64,000 bases of DNA from contig NZ_JACGXS010000001.1 in assembly GCF_014117215.1 (NCBI RefSeq), positions 558,001 to 622,000 on the forward strand. Direction: 5' to 3'. This document shows, piece after piece, positions 32,379 through 40,453 of the stretch. The notes under the pieces are model-generated. The model had not been told where the DNA came from. It searched no databases and was given only the letters and a program-made list of their open reading frames with translations. The DNA comes from Stenotrophomonas tumulicola (GTDB taxonomy: Bacteria > Pseudomonadota > Gammaproteobacteria > Xanthomonadales > Xanthomonadaceae). The translations under genes and the position numbers were made by a program. Position 1 is the stretch's first letter, and each line of letters starts with the position of its first letter.

Positions 32379-33628
32379 GTCTGCGGCGACAGTCCGTCGG
32401 AAAGGGTCCTGCGGTAGGCCAGCAGGGCAGGGAACAGGCCGGCCAGCGCACCGGCCAGCATCACCCCGCCGAGCCAGATCCATTCCCGTGGGTTGGGGCC
32501 GATGCGGTCGATGGACAGCCCGAACGCATCCAGCACCCAGCCACGTGCGGCCAGGCTGACGACGGCCAAGGTGGCAAGCGCCAGTACGCAGGCTGCCGTG
32601 GTGACCACGACGGCCTCCAGCACCAGCAGTGCCGCCACGTACGCAGGACGCGCACCCAGGGCGCGCAGGACGGCCATTTCCCGTCGTCGCTCCTGCAGCG
32701 TGGCCACCAGCAGGGCGACAAGCGAGGTCAATCCAAGCACCACAACCAGTCCACTGATCAGGCGCAGCGCGCCTTCGGCGGTGCCCAGTGTTCCCCAGAG
32801 TTGTTGCAGGGCAACCCCTGGCATCACCGCCAGCATGGGCTCATCCGGGTAGGCATTGATCTGCCGCTGCACGCCAAAGGTGGCGATGCGCGAGCGCAGG
32901 CCCACCAGGAAGGCGGTGATGGAGGTGGGCGTCAGGTCCTGATGGCGTGCGTCGTCGGCACTGATCGCCGCCCCGCGCAGATGCACGCCGGCGCGCCAGT
33001 CCAGGTGTATGGCTTCGATGGCTGGAAGGGAGACCAGCACGCTGGAGTCGACCGGGGTGCCGGTCCGGTTGAGGATGCCAACGATGCGGAACGGTTTGTC
33101 ATCGTGGCTGGCCAGCGTCACCCGTCCGGTGCCATGGGCCAGTACGATCTCATCGCCCACCTGCTGGCCCAGCCGTCGGGCAACTTCGGCGCCCACCACG
33201 GTGTCGTACAGATCGTTGAACGTTTTCCCCTGCGACAGGGACAGCGGATGGCCAGCACCATGTTTGTAGTGTTCGAAGAAGCCGGTGGTGGTGCCGACGA
33301 CGCGGAACCCCCGGTAGGAATCACCCAGCGACAGCGGAACCGTCCAGGCGATGTCATCCAGCGCGGCAAGCTCCTGGTAGCTCTGCCAGGACACATTGTT
33401 GGTGGCGTCGCCGATGTGGAAGATCGAGTAGAGCAGCAGGTTGACCGGTCCGGAACGCGCGCCGACGACCAGGTCCGTCCCGGAGACGGTGCTGGCAAAT
33501 CCGGCATGCGCCTGTTCCCGGATCCGCTCGACCCCCAGCAGTAGGCACACGCTGAGCGTGATCACGACCAGGGTAAGCAGCACGCTCAGCGTGCGGCTGC
33601 GCAGGCTGGCAAAGGCGATCCGGATCAT
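32375..33628 (-). CDS. FtsX/MacB-type ABC transporter permease
   Basis: A 417-residue permease with the FtsX layout. There is an N-terminal helix (LSVLLTLVVITLSVCLLLG), then a periplasmic domain of about 230 residues (DLVVGARSGPVNLLLYSIFH) and three C-terminal helices (ISGLVVVLGLTSLVALLVAT; LLVLEAVVVTTAACVLALAT; WLGGVMLAGALAGLFPALLA). ERRREMAVLRALGARPAYV is the conserved cytoplasmic coupling segment. It overlaps the ATPase upstream and the DUF3299 gene downstream by 4 bp each. In this operon a zinc-related role (ZrgC-like) is more likely than lipoprotein sorting or antibiotic export. Confidence 0.85.
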   Translation of the reverse strand: MIRIAFASLRSRTLSVLLTLVVITLSVCLLLGVERIREQAHAGFASTVSGTDLVVGARSGPVNLLLYSIFHIGDATNNVSWQSYQELAALDDIAWTVPLSLGDSYRGFRVVGTTTGFFEHYKHGAGHPLSLSQGKTFNDLYDTVVGAEVARRLGQQVGDEIVLAHGTGRVTLASHDDKPFRIVGILNRTGTPVDSSVLVSLPAIEAIHLDWRAGVHLRGAAISADDARHQDLTPTSITAFLVGLRSRIATFGVQRQINAYPDEPMLAVMPGVALQQLWGTLGTAEGALRLISGLVVVLGLTSLVALLVATLQERRREMAVLRALGARPAYVAALLVLEAVVVTTAACVLALATLAVVSLAARGWVLDAFGLSIDRIGPNPREWIWLGGVMLAGALAGLFPALLAYRRTLSDGLSPQT

Positions 33629-34332
33629 GCCGCCGCCCTCTGGCCAGATGGGCGATTGATGTCGGCAAGTTCGGACACGGCATCAAACAAGGGCGTCAGC
33701 GTTGGATCATGGCTGACCACGATGCAACTGATGCCATCCTGCCTGCAGGCCTGTCCCATCACGCTGAGGAATGCCTGGGCAGAGGCAGGATCCAGCGCCG
33801 AGGTGGGTTCATCGGCCAACAGCAACCGCGGCTTTCCAATCAGTGCCCGGGCGGCCGCCACGCGCTGTTGTTGGCCCACGCTCAACCGCCCGGCGGGGCG
33901 GTTGCAGAGCGATGCGGCATCCAATCCCAATGCGTCCAGCAGTTCCTTGATGCGCGCGTCCAGGCCCTGTGCAGCGGCGTTGCGCAGGGTGCGCGAAGCG
34001 AAACCCAGGCCCAGTGCGATGTTGTCGCGCACGGTCAGGAAGGGCAGCAGGTTGAACTGTTGGAAGATCACACCGCAATGGTTGGCACGAAAGCGGTCGC
34101 GGGCCGCGCCAGACAGGTCGCCAAGATCCTGCCCCGCAACCCGCACCTGGCCCTGCGATGCCTTCAGTACCCCTGCAATCAAGCCAAGCATCGTGCTCTT
34201 GCCGCTGCCACTGGTCCCGCGCAGCAGCAGTTGCTGGCCTGCCGGCAGGGTGAAATCGTCGATGACCAGCACCGGGTCGTGTCCCGGATAGGCGAAGCGA
34301 ACCTGCTTGAGTTCCACGGCCAAGCCGGTCAT
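33625..34332 (-). CDS. ABC transporter ATP-binding protein (MacB/LolD-like)
   Basis: A 235-residue ATPase with Walker A GTSGSGKST, Q-loop VIFQQFNLLPFL, signature LSVGQQQR, Walker B LLLADEPTSALDP and H-loop VVSHD. It belongs to the MacB/LolD group, matching the FtsX-like permease with which it overlaps by 4 bp. It also overlaps the upstream DUF2796 gene by 4 bp. It energises the transporter encoded by this operon, likely the ZrgB counterpart. Confidence 0.9.
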   Translation of the reverse strand: MTGLAVELKQVRFAYPGHDPVLVIDDFTLPAGQQLLLRGTSGSGKSTMLGLIAGVLKASQGQVRVAGQDLGDLSGAARDRFRANHCGVIFQQFNLLPFLTVRDNIALGLGFASRTLRNAAAQGLDARIKELLDALGLDAASLCNRPAGRLSVGQQQRVAAARALIGKPRLLLADEPTSALDPASAQAFLSVMGQACRQDGISCIVVSHDPTLTPLFDAVSELADINRPSGQRAAA

Positions 34333-34877
34333 CGCGGCAGATCCACGCGTTGCTGCGCCCCACGCAGCTCGACGCGCCCTTGGCCTTTGTCCGTTGCCAG
34401 GTCCACCACCGTTTCGTGCAGGTTGGCGAAGGCGGTGCCCAGTGAAAACGTCAGGTGGTCCAGCCGGGAAGGTTGCTGGCAGCGGTAGCGCAGCTGCACC
34501 TGGAAGCCGGCGTGGTGGTGGTGCTGGCCGTCGCCATGGTCGTGGTGGGCGTGTTGCTCATTGCCTGCCGCGAAGCCGTCCGCCGTGGCCTTCCGGCTGT
34601 CCAGGCGGCAGGACGCAGCAGCGGGGAGTTGCAGCCATGTGGCGCTGGTCAGCAGCGCGGTGGCCTGTTTGAGCTGGTCTGCCTCGGTCGGCGTGGCCGG
34701 TGGTCGTTCAAAGCTCAGGATTCCCATGCCGGGGGCCTGCAACGCGATGTCGAGCGTGTTGCCGTCAAGCGCGACCTGGACCTGCGCCTGGCCGTGGACA
34801 TGGGGACCCTGTTGGCGCGTTTCATGGCCCGGTGCCGCTGCGGGGAGGGCGAGGAGAAGCAGGAAGAACGACTTCAT
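34329..34877 (-). CDS. DUF2796 (ZrgA-like) histidine-rich zinc-binding protein
   Basis: A 182-residue exported protein (MKSFFLLLLALPAAAPGHET). The family start HVHGQAQVQVALDGNTLDIA is present. A long histidine loop (EQHAHHDHGDGQHHHHAGF) looks like a metal sponge. DUF2796 proteins include Vibrio ZrgA, part of a zinc importer, as I recall. First gene of a tightly overlapping operon; a Zur-box-like palindrome lies 15-35 bp upstream of ATG 34877, so it should be induced under zinc starvation. Confidence 0.85.
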   Translation of the reverse strand: MKSFFLLLLALPAAAPGHETRQQGPHVHGQAQVQVALDGNTLDIALQAPGMGILSFERPPATPTEADQLKQATALLTSATWLQLPAAASCRLDSRKATADGFAAGNEQHAHHDHGDGQHHHHAGFQVQLRYRCQQPSRLDHLTFSLGTAFANLHETVVDLATDKGQGRVELRGAQQRVDLPR

Positions 34878-34891
34878 TGGGGGGAGTCTCG

Positions 34892-34912
34892 TATTGTTAT
34901 AATGTAACAATA
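34892..34912. promoter_or_regulatory. Zur-box-like operator between zinc operon and merC-like gene
   Basis: A palindrome with perfect 8-bp arms TATTGTTA / TAACAATA around TAATG. Its core TGTTATAATGTAACA matches the gammaproteobacterial Zur core (TGTTATANTATAACA) at almost every position. It contains TATAAT at 34898-34903, a -10 for the plus strand, and touches the start codon at 34912. It lies upstream of both divergent genes. Confidence 0.8.
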
Positions 34913-35388
34913 TGAAGCTTACTCCCCCCGATTCTGGAAGTCACATCCCCATCGCCAATGGCCACAAGGTGCACAGCCGGTTCGACCTGGCGGCCTCGTT
35001 CCTGTCGCTTGGCTGTGCGTTGCACTGCATGCTGCTGCCGATGCTGTTGGCATTCCTGCCCGGCTCGATGATTGCCCTTCGCTCGTTCCAGCATCCCTGG
35101 CATGGGGCGATGACCTGGCTGCTCAGGCTGTCCCGATGGGAATGGGCGCTTGCCCTCACCGCGACCAGCCTGTGCCTGTTGAGCATCAGCTGGGGATGGA
35201 GGACCCATCGGCGCAATCCACCCGTCATCTTGGCGCTTGCCGGTGGGGGGATGCTGCTCCTGGCTTCCCTGCATCCCCAGGTCCGTGAGGCGGTGATGCT
35301 GCATGGTGGCTTGGCGGCGGCCGGTGGTGCCTGCCTGGCAGCAGCGCACCTGGGTAATCGACGCGCGTTGGGCGTGATGTCGGATTGA
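34912..35388 (+). CDS. MerC-like membrane protein
   Basis: A 158-residue protein with four hydrophobic helices. FDLAASFLSLGCALHCMLLP carries the Cys-x-x-x-Cys-type pattern of MerC-domain proteins, a family that includes mercury transporters but also many Zur-regulated members of unknown metal specificity. Other helices are EWALALTATSLCLLSISWGW and VILALAGGGMLLLASL. ATG 34912 directly abuts the Zur-like operator, and its TATAAT predicts a transcript starting about at the ATG, so the mRNA may be leaderless. Confidence 0.8.
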   Translation: MKLTPPDSGSHIPIANGHKVHSRFDLAASFLSLGCALHCMLLPMLLAFLPGSMIALRSFQHPWHGAMTWLLRLSRWEWALALTATSLCLLSISWGWRTHRRNPPVILALAGGGMLLLASLHPQVREAVMLHGGLAAAGGACLAAAHLGNRRALGVMSD

Positions 35389-35469
35389 TCGCTGGAATGC
35401 TCAGCGCAGGGATATCTGCCGTGCGGGGCGCCGGCAAAGCAGGCAGCCCACCCAGGCCATCGTTCATCG

Positions 35470-37011
35470 CTACTCCAGCACTTCCCGGACCGCTTCGGCG
35501 ACATCGGTGTTGTCGATGTAGCTGCCGTCGTTCCAGCCCACGTACGTGCCATAGGCGCGATCCAGTCCCCTGGTGCGCGCCCGTAGCCCTTCCGAGCCAG
35601 CGCCCTTGGCCCATAGTGGAACCAGTGCATTGGAATGGTTGCCGGTCGGCCGGAAGCTCATTCCCGGCATCACGCCGCGCCCGTGGTTGACGACGGGCGC
35701 GAAGGCTGTTCGCTGTGCATCCGGGCCCATCGGCAAGCTGTTGTCATGGTCGGTGGTGACGATGAGCAGGTTGTGCTCCCAGCCGCCGTTGTCCTCGACC
35801 CAATCCACGACGGCGGCGACCGCGTTGTTGAAGTCCACCGACTCTTCGATCAGGCGTCCGTACTGCGGTTGGTCAGTGCAGGGGCCATAGCTCCATTCGG
35901 TGCCGCAGGCGCTGGTGTGTGCCGCCCAGTCGGTTGCTCCGCCCTCGACCATGAGGAAGAGGCCTTTGCCCGAACGGCGCTTCAGGAACTCCAGGGCGCC
36001 CACGGTCATCGTGGACAATTCGGGGACGGTGGTGATCCGGCCGACACCGGACGGCCGCGTTGCATCGGTTCCCACCACGTCGGCCTGGCGGGCCTGTTGG
36101 AGCGTGCGTGCGACTTCCGGCACGCCGAGCAGGGGACGATCAGCCGGGATGCTGGCGTTGGCAAGATCCGAAAACGCAGCGTGGCTGCGGATCAGGCGCC
36201 AGGGTCCAGCGGGATTGTTGCCGACGGGCTGGTTGGATAGAACCTGTTCCCAATCCTGTTCGGAGACATACTCCCACTGCGATTGGCAGCCTTCCGCGGC
36301 GGCGGCATCGAGCGCGTTGGTGCAGGCCTGGCCATTCACGCTGAACCCTGGGCCCCCTGCACCCATCACCAGGTCCATATGGCCCTGCGACAGCATCTGG
36401 TGGGCGATCTGGTGATAGTTGTTCCGCGATGCGTTCTGCGCTGCAAATGCCGCCGGGGTGGCATGCGCGAACGGCACGGTGGTGACCACGCCAGTGGCCA
36501 TTCCACGCTGTTTCGCCCGCAGTGTGTTGAACACAACCGCAGCGCCGTTGTTGTCGACATTGATGGCGTTGTTGTAGGTCTTGACGCCGGAAGCGAGCGC
36601 GGTGCCGGCGGCCGCGCTATCGGTGGCCACCGACGCCAGGTACTGGTAGCCGGCAAAGGGTAGGTCGGGGGCTGGAACGGCGGTGATGTCCCATGCCTTC
36701 GCGGCGTCATAGCCGATGCGCTGGGTGTCGTCCCGCGTTGGCTGGTTGCTCATGTTGAGCGGGAACGTCGTCATCGCCAGGCGAACGGGGAAATCGGCAT
36801 AGGGGGCGCCTTCCCGGCTTCCATATTGCCAATAGGCCGCGGCATCCCAGGTGCCCCAACCGGCACCATCATTGATCATCACGATCACGTTCCTGGGGCC
36901 TGGTTCCTGCGAAGTGGCTTCGGCAGGGGTCAGCGATTGGCAACCCGCCAATGCGAGGGTAAGCGAGGCCAGGGCCAGTCGGAGACGGTGGGCAGGGGGC
37001 GTGAACGGCAT
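35470..37011 (-). CDS. Alkaline phosphatase lipoprotein
   Basis: A 513-residue PhoA-superfamily enzyme with a lipoprotein signal (LALASLTLALAGCQSLTPAE, lipobox LAGC). Metal and catalytic motifs are present: VIVMINDGAGWGTWD (first Asp), SVATDSAAAGTALASGVKTY (nucleophile Ser), MVEGGATDWAAH and VTTDHDNSLPMG. It hydrolyses phosphomonoesters in the periplasm and needs zinc. A Zur-box-like site ends about 30 bp upstream of the start, so it seems tied to zinc rather than only to phosphate; no Pho box was recognised. An AraC-family gene lies upstream. Confidence 0.88.
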   Translation of the reverse strand: MPFTPPAHRLRLALASLTLALAGCQSLTPAEATSQEPGPRNVIVMINDGAGWGTWDAAAYWQYGSREGAPYADFPVRLAMTTFPLNMSNQPTRDDTQRIGYDAAKAWDITAVPAPDLPFAGYQYLASVATDSAAAGTALASGVKTYNNAINVDNNGAAVVFNTLRAKQRGMATGVVTTVPFAHATPAAFAAQNASRNNYHQIAHQMLSQGHMDLVMGAGGPGFSVNGQACTNALDAAAAEGCQSQWEYVSEQDWEQVLSNQPVGNNPAGPWRLIRSHAAFSDLANASIPADRPLLGVPEVARTLQQARQADVVGTDATRPSGVGRITTVPELSTMTVGALEFLKRRSGKGLFLMVEGGATDWAAHTSACGTEWSYGPCTDQPQYGRLIEESVDFNNAVAAVVDWVEDNGGWEHNLLIVTTDHDNSLPMGPDAQRTAFAPVVNHGRGVMPGMSFRPTGNHSNALVPLWAKGAGSEGLRARTRGLDRAYGTYVGWNDGSYIDNTDVAEAVREVLE

Positions 37012-37040
37012 GCGGGACCAGCCTGTTGATGTCGGGTGCC

Positions 37041-37060
37041 GCGTTATAACATAACAATAT
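37041..37060 (-). promoter_or_regulatory. Zur-box-like operator upstream of alkaline phosphatase
   Basis: Read on the minus strand, ATATTGTTATGTTATAACGC: arms TTGTTA / TAACGC around TGTTA, about 12 of 15 core positions shared with the Zur consensus. It lies 30-50 bp upstream of the phosphatase start and just past the AraC stop. Confidence 0.65.
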
Positions 37061-37081
37061 CGAGATGCGTCACCTCAGGCT

Positions 37082-37948
37082 CTACCCGGGCTGGACGCGT
37101 GTTCCCGTGGCCCGAAGACGGGTGGCCGACGGCGCGTGTCCGATGACGCGGCGAAATGCGGCGGCAAACTTGCTGGCGTTTGCGTAGCCGGCGGCATGCG
37201 CGACGGTCGTGACGCTTCTGCCGCGGGCGAGCTCAATGCGTGCCGAATGCATGCGTCGGTGGGTAAGGAAGGCATACGGAGACAATCCCGTCGCGGCACG
37301 AAGCGCACGCGCAAAGCGCGTCTCTTCCATTCCGACGGCGCGGGCCATCAGCGCGACGTTGGGCCGGCTGTCCGTCGATGCGTCGATGTAGTCGATCAGC
37401 GCCTGCAGTTGCGCCGTGCCCAGTGGCCGGGATGCAGGGTGGCGCGGCAACCGGGCGAGCTGCCCGAGCCGACGGATGATGGCATGGGCGCCAGCGTGGA
37501 GCAGGGCGTCTGAAAGCAGTTGGGTTTCTGCTGCTGACCACAGCGCGTGGAGCAGGGCACTGACGGTGGCGTCGCGGTGCAGTGCGTTGGCCAGCGGAGC
37601 CAGGGCTTCGGCCTCGAACGGCGTGCCGTGCAGGGAAGGCCAGTCGATGGCCAGGCCCAGCACCTCCACGGCCGGGCTCACATAGGTGCCGGTTTGCCCG
37701 GGAAGGACCAGGTTGAACTGCCCGACGGACCACAGCGCCTTGAGTCCGGCAGACGCGCTGGTCTGCTGCTGCAGCGGCCCTCCGCCATTCAACGCAAGGG
37801 CCAGGCGAAGCTGGGTGGCGTGTCCCATGGGCCCCGTGCTGGCGTCGAAACAGTGGTGGAGCAAGGCAACCGATCCGTCTGCACTGGACGACAGGCCCAA
37901 GCGTGGGTTGGCGGCTTCCCGCTTCAATTGTTCAACCAATGTCGTCAT
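37082..37948 (-). CDS. AraC family transcriptional regulator
   Basis: A 288-residue protein. The C-terminal AraC HTH pair is clear (VALMARAVGMEETRFARALR; FLTHRRMHSARIELARGRSV ... VAHAAGYANASKFAAAFRRV). The N-terminal half is a ligand domain of the type found in regulators of siderophore genes. ATG 37948 is taken (MTTLVEQLKREAANPR); an in-frame GTG at 37972 is possible. It is divergent from the TonB receptor at 38057 and probably activates it, with a Zur-like site between them. Confidence 0.82.
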   Translation of the reverse strand: MTTLVEQLKREAANPRLGLSSSADGSVALLHHCFDASTGPMGHATQLRLALALNGGGPLQQQTSASAGLKALWSVGQFNLVLPGQTGTYVSPAVEVLGLAIDWPSLHGTPFEAEALAPLANALHRDATVSALLHALWSAAETQLLSDALLHAGAHAIIRRLGQLARLPRHPASRPLGTAQLQALIDYIDASTDSRPNVALMARAVGMEETRFARALRAATGLSPYAFLTHRRMHSARIELARGRSVTTVAHAAGYANASKFAAAFRRVIGHAPSATRLRATGTRVQPG

Positions 37949-37998
37949 GGGGCGGGGAACGGAGTCCTGCACAGGGAAACGGAGTAGCGCCGCAGTCT

Positions 37999-38018
37999 AA
38001 TTGTTACATCATAACAGC
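37999..38018. promoter_or_regulatory. Zur-box-like operator between AraC gene and TonB receptor
   Basis: TGTTA-CATCA-TAACA at 38002-38016, flanked by T and G; 12 of 15 core positions match the Zur consensus. It is 40 bp from the receptor start and 50 bp from the AraC start. Confidence 0.65.
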
Positions 38019-38056
38019 GGGGCTGCCTGGCCCTTGTTCCCCTTTGAGAGGTTTCC

Positions 38057-40243
38057 TTGAAAGCGCCTGTTTCCGTGGCTGCCGTTGTCGCGGCCAATCT
38101 GTTTGTCTTCGCTGCTCCGGGATTCGCCCAGGATCCGACCACGCTTGATGGGGTCCGCGTCACCGGCTCCAAGCGGGATACCCCCTATCTCAAAAGCGAT
38201 CTGTCCGTCACCGTGCTCGACCGCCAGGCACTCAAGGAAGCGGGAGTGGTTGAATTCCGTGACCTGGACAAGCTGGCGCCGAACGTCAAGTTCAATGCCA
38301 TGGGGCAGTTGAGCGACATGTTCATCTCCATTCGCGGCATCGAGTCCAATCCCTTCCTGGTCAACCGGGCCTCGGTCTACATCGATGGAATCCCGTTCCG
38401 GGAGCTCAGCAATGCCGTGCTCAACCAGGTGGATTCGGTTGAAGTGCTGCGTGGTCCCCAGGGCACGCTGTATGGCGCCAACAGCGAATCCGGCCTGGTG
38501 CTGGTCCGTACCCGGGGGCCTGCCGATGCTCTTGAAGGCGAGGTCAATGTCCGCAGCACCTGGTTTGGCAATGGCAACGGCAACAGCCTGGACGGGTTTG
38601 TCGCAGGGCCGCTGACGAAGGGCGGGGAACTGTCCGGGTCGCTGGCTTTCATGGCTTCCGACGAGGACAGCTACCTGCGCAACCTGACGCCCTTCGAAGG
38701 GACGGAAGGCAAGGTCCGCGAAGGCTACCTGCAAGGCAAGCTGCGCTGGCGGCCCAGTGATTACGTCACGGTGAATGCGCTGGCCTACCACCTGCGCACG
38801 CGCGCACCGGGAATGTTCGAATACGAGTACCTGCCCCTGGACGTGGGTCTTTACAACCGGACCTATGGGGCCAGCCTCAATGGCGGGCGGCAGACGGGCG
38901 ACTTCACTTACATCAACGACGCACCGAAGCGCACGGAGAAGGACGAATCCGTTGCCGGTGTGAGTGCGCAGTGGCAGCTGGCGGCAGGCACGGTGGATGT
39001 CGCTGCATCCTATAGAGCGCAGGAAGACATGTCGGCAGGCTATGACTTCGACATGACCGAGCGGGCCGAACTGGCCGGGCGCATCTACGACAAACAGGAC
39101 GCCTGGAACGCCGAGGCACGGTTCAGTTCCCTCGACGATCGTCCATTTACCTGGATGGCAGGTGTTTCCACTTACCGGACCGACAAGGATTCGATCCTGG
39201 GCACGTTCGTCGGACCGATCACGCGCGGACTGCACAGTTATAACCTGGCGCCCAGCCAGACGGCGAAGGGCGAGGACTACAGCGTGTTCGCCACCGCCAG
39301 CTACACCTTCCCCGCCGTGCCACGGCTTACCGCCAGCGTAGGGTTGCGCCATGAGCAGGCACGTCGTTCCACCGAGCAGCGCGCCGGATCACTGGACCTG
39401 GCGGCCGGTGGCGTGGTGCTGTACCGCGACGCGGCGCTTGCCCACACCTTCCGCGCCACGCTGCCAAGGGTGTCGTTGCGCTATGACGCCAGCGAGGACC
39501 TCTCGTTCTATGCTGCCTCCGCCAAGGGCTACATTCCGGGTGGTTTCAACCTGGCCGCTGCGCAGAGCGATGAAGTCAACGACAAGGTGTTGCGTTACGA
39601 ATCGGAAATGATGTGGAGCCATGAGCTGGGCTTCAAGATGAACCTCGGCAACGGGCGGGGCCATGTCGGTGGTGCGCTGTTCCACATCACTTCGGACAAC
39701 TGGCAGGAAATCCAGGTGGCAACGGATGCCGATGGCCGGCCGATCTCTTCGGATTACGTCGGTTCCGATGCCTCCATCCGCTCGCGCGGGGCAGAGCTGG
39801 AGGGCGCCTACGAGGTAGCCCCCGGGTTCACGCTCACGGCCAACGTGGGCTACGTGGATGCCAAGTACACCAAGCTGTGGGCAACGATCGACGAGAACCT
39901 GGCGGGAAATCGGGTCAAGTTGACGCCGCACTACACCGGCTACCTGGCCGCGCGCTACCAGCATTCGTCGGGTGTCTTCGCACGGGTTGAATCGGCCTTT
40001 ACCGGCTCCAGTGCGCTCGACGAGCGCAACCGGGCCTACCAGCCGGCGGTTGCCATCCTCGGCCTGCAGCTGGGCTATGAGCACGGGCCATGGACCGGAC
40101 GCATTTTCGTCCAGAACCTCACCGACAAGCGACGCGTCAACGGGCTGATCTTTGACAACCTGGCCTTTGGCCGCGACGGCAACTACTACGGCCCGATCGA
40201 CAATCCGCGCATCGTCGGTGCGGAGATGAGCTTTACGTTCTAG
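38057..40243 (+). CDS. TonB-dependent receptor, probably zinc-regulated
   Basis: A 728-residue outer-membrane receptor. The start codon is TTG 38057 with GAGAGG six bases upstream; no ATG or GTG fits, and the signal peptide follows at once (VAAVVAANLFVFAAPGFAQ). The plug has the TonB-box-like LDGVRVTGSKRD, VEVLRGPQGTLYGANSESG and YIDGIPF. Barrel motifs YIPGGFNLAAAQSDE and ENLAGNRVKLTPHYTGYLAA are typical of the siderophore/heme-like branch. Given the Zur-like site upstream, it may import a zinc complex (zincophore), possibly sensed by the divergent AraC protein. Confidence 0.85.
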   Translation: MKAPVSVAAVVAANLFVFAAPGFAQDPTTLDGVRVTGSKRDTPYLKSDLSVTVLDRQALKEAGVVEFRDLDKLAPNVKFNAMGQLSDMFISIRGIESNPFLVNRASVYIDGIPFRELSNAVLNQVDSVEVLRGPQGTLYGANSESGLVLVRTRGPADALEGEVNVRSTWFGNGNGNSLDGFVAGPLTKGGELSGSLAFMASDEDSYLRNLTPFEGTEGKVREGYLQGKLRWRPSDYVTVNALAYHLRTRAPGMFEYEYLPLDVGLYNRTYGASLNGGRQTGDFTYINDAPKRTEKDESVAGVSAQWQLAAGTVDVAASYRAQEDMSAGYDFDMTERAELAGRIYDKQDAWNAEARFSSLDDRPFTWMAGVSTYRTDKDSILGTFVGPITRGLHSYNLAPSQTAKGEDYSVFATASYTFPAVPRLTASVGLRHEQARRSTEQRAGSLDLAAGGVVLYRDAALAHTFRATLPRVSLRYDASEDLSFYAASAKGYIPGGFNLAAAQSDEVNDKVLRYESEMMWSHELGFKMNLGNGRGHVGGALFHITSDNWQEIQVATDADGRPISSDYVGSDASIRSRGAELEGAYEVAPGFTLTANVGYVDAKYTKLWATIDENLAGNRVKLTPHYTGYLAARYQHSSGVFARVESAFTGSSALDERNRAYQPAVAILGLQLGYEHGPWTGRIFVQNLTDKRRVNGLIFDNLAFGRDGNYYGPIDNPRIVGAEMSFTF

Positions 40244-40262
40244 GCCCGGGGGACGGTCGCGG

Positions 40263-40310
40263 GTAGTGACGGGCCATGCCCGTCATCGCCCATCACCGCC
40301 CATCACCGCC
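40263..40310. repeat. SMAG-type GTAG palindrome followed by 10-bp tandem repeat
   Basis: GTAGTGACGGGCCATGCCCG plus TCA at 40263-40285 is the same palindrome as in the 5.6-kb array. It is followed by about three copies of a 10-bp unit (CATCACCGCC) to 40310, apparently slipped from the palindrome's end. It sits right after the receptor stop. Confidence 0.7.
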
Positions 40311-40453
40311 CAAAGCCTCAGGCCATGGCCCCACTCTCCCGGGGGGCCATGGATCGGCCGACTTTCCTTGGCGTCACGGATACGTCATCATTCCGCCCAT
40401 TCCTTTCCCTCCAGCCGCCGCCAGAGGATCCAATCCTGCCTGGAGGCATTGCC

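Noticed and set aside
38009..39352. A minus-strand frame of 447 codons opposite the TonB receptor
   Set aside because: Antisense shadow of the receptor gene without recognisable domains.
40281..40310. CATCACCGCC tandem repeat as a promoter or iteron
   Set aside because: Three 10-bp units directly continuing the SMAG palindrome are better explained by slippage; no replication or plasmid genes are near.
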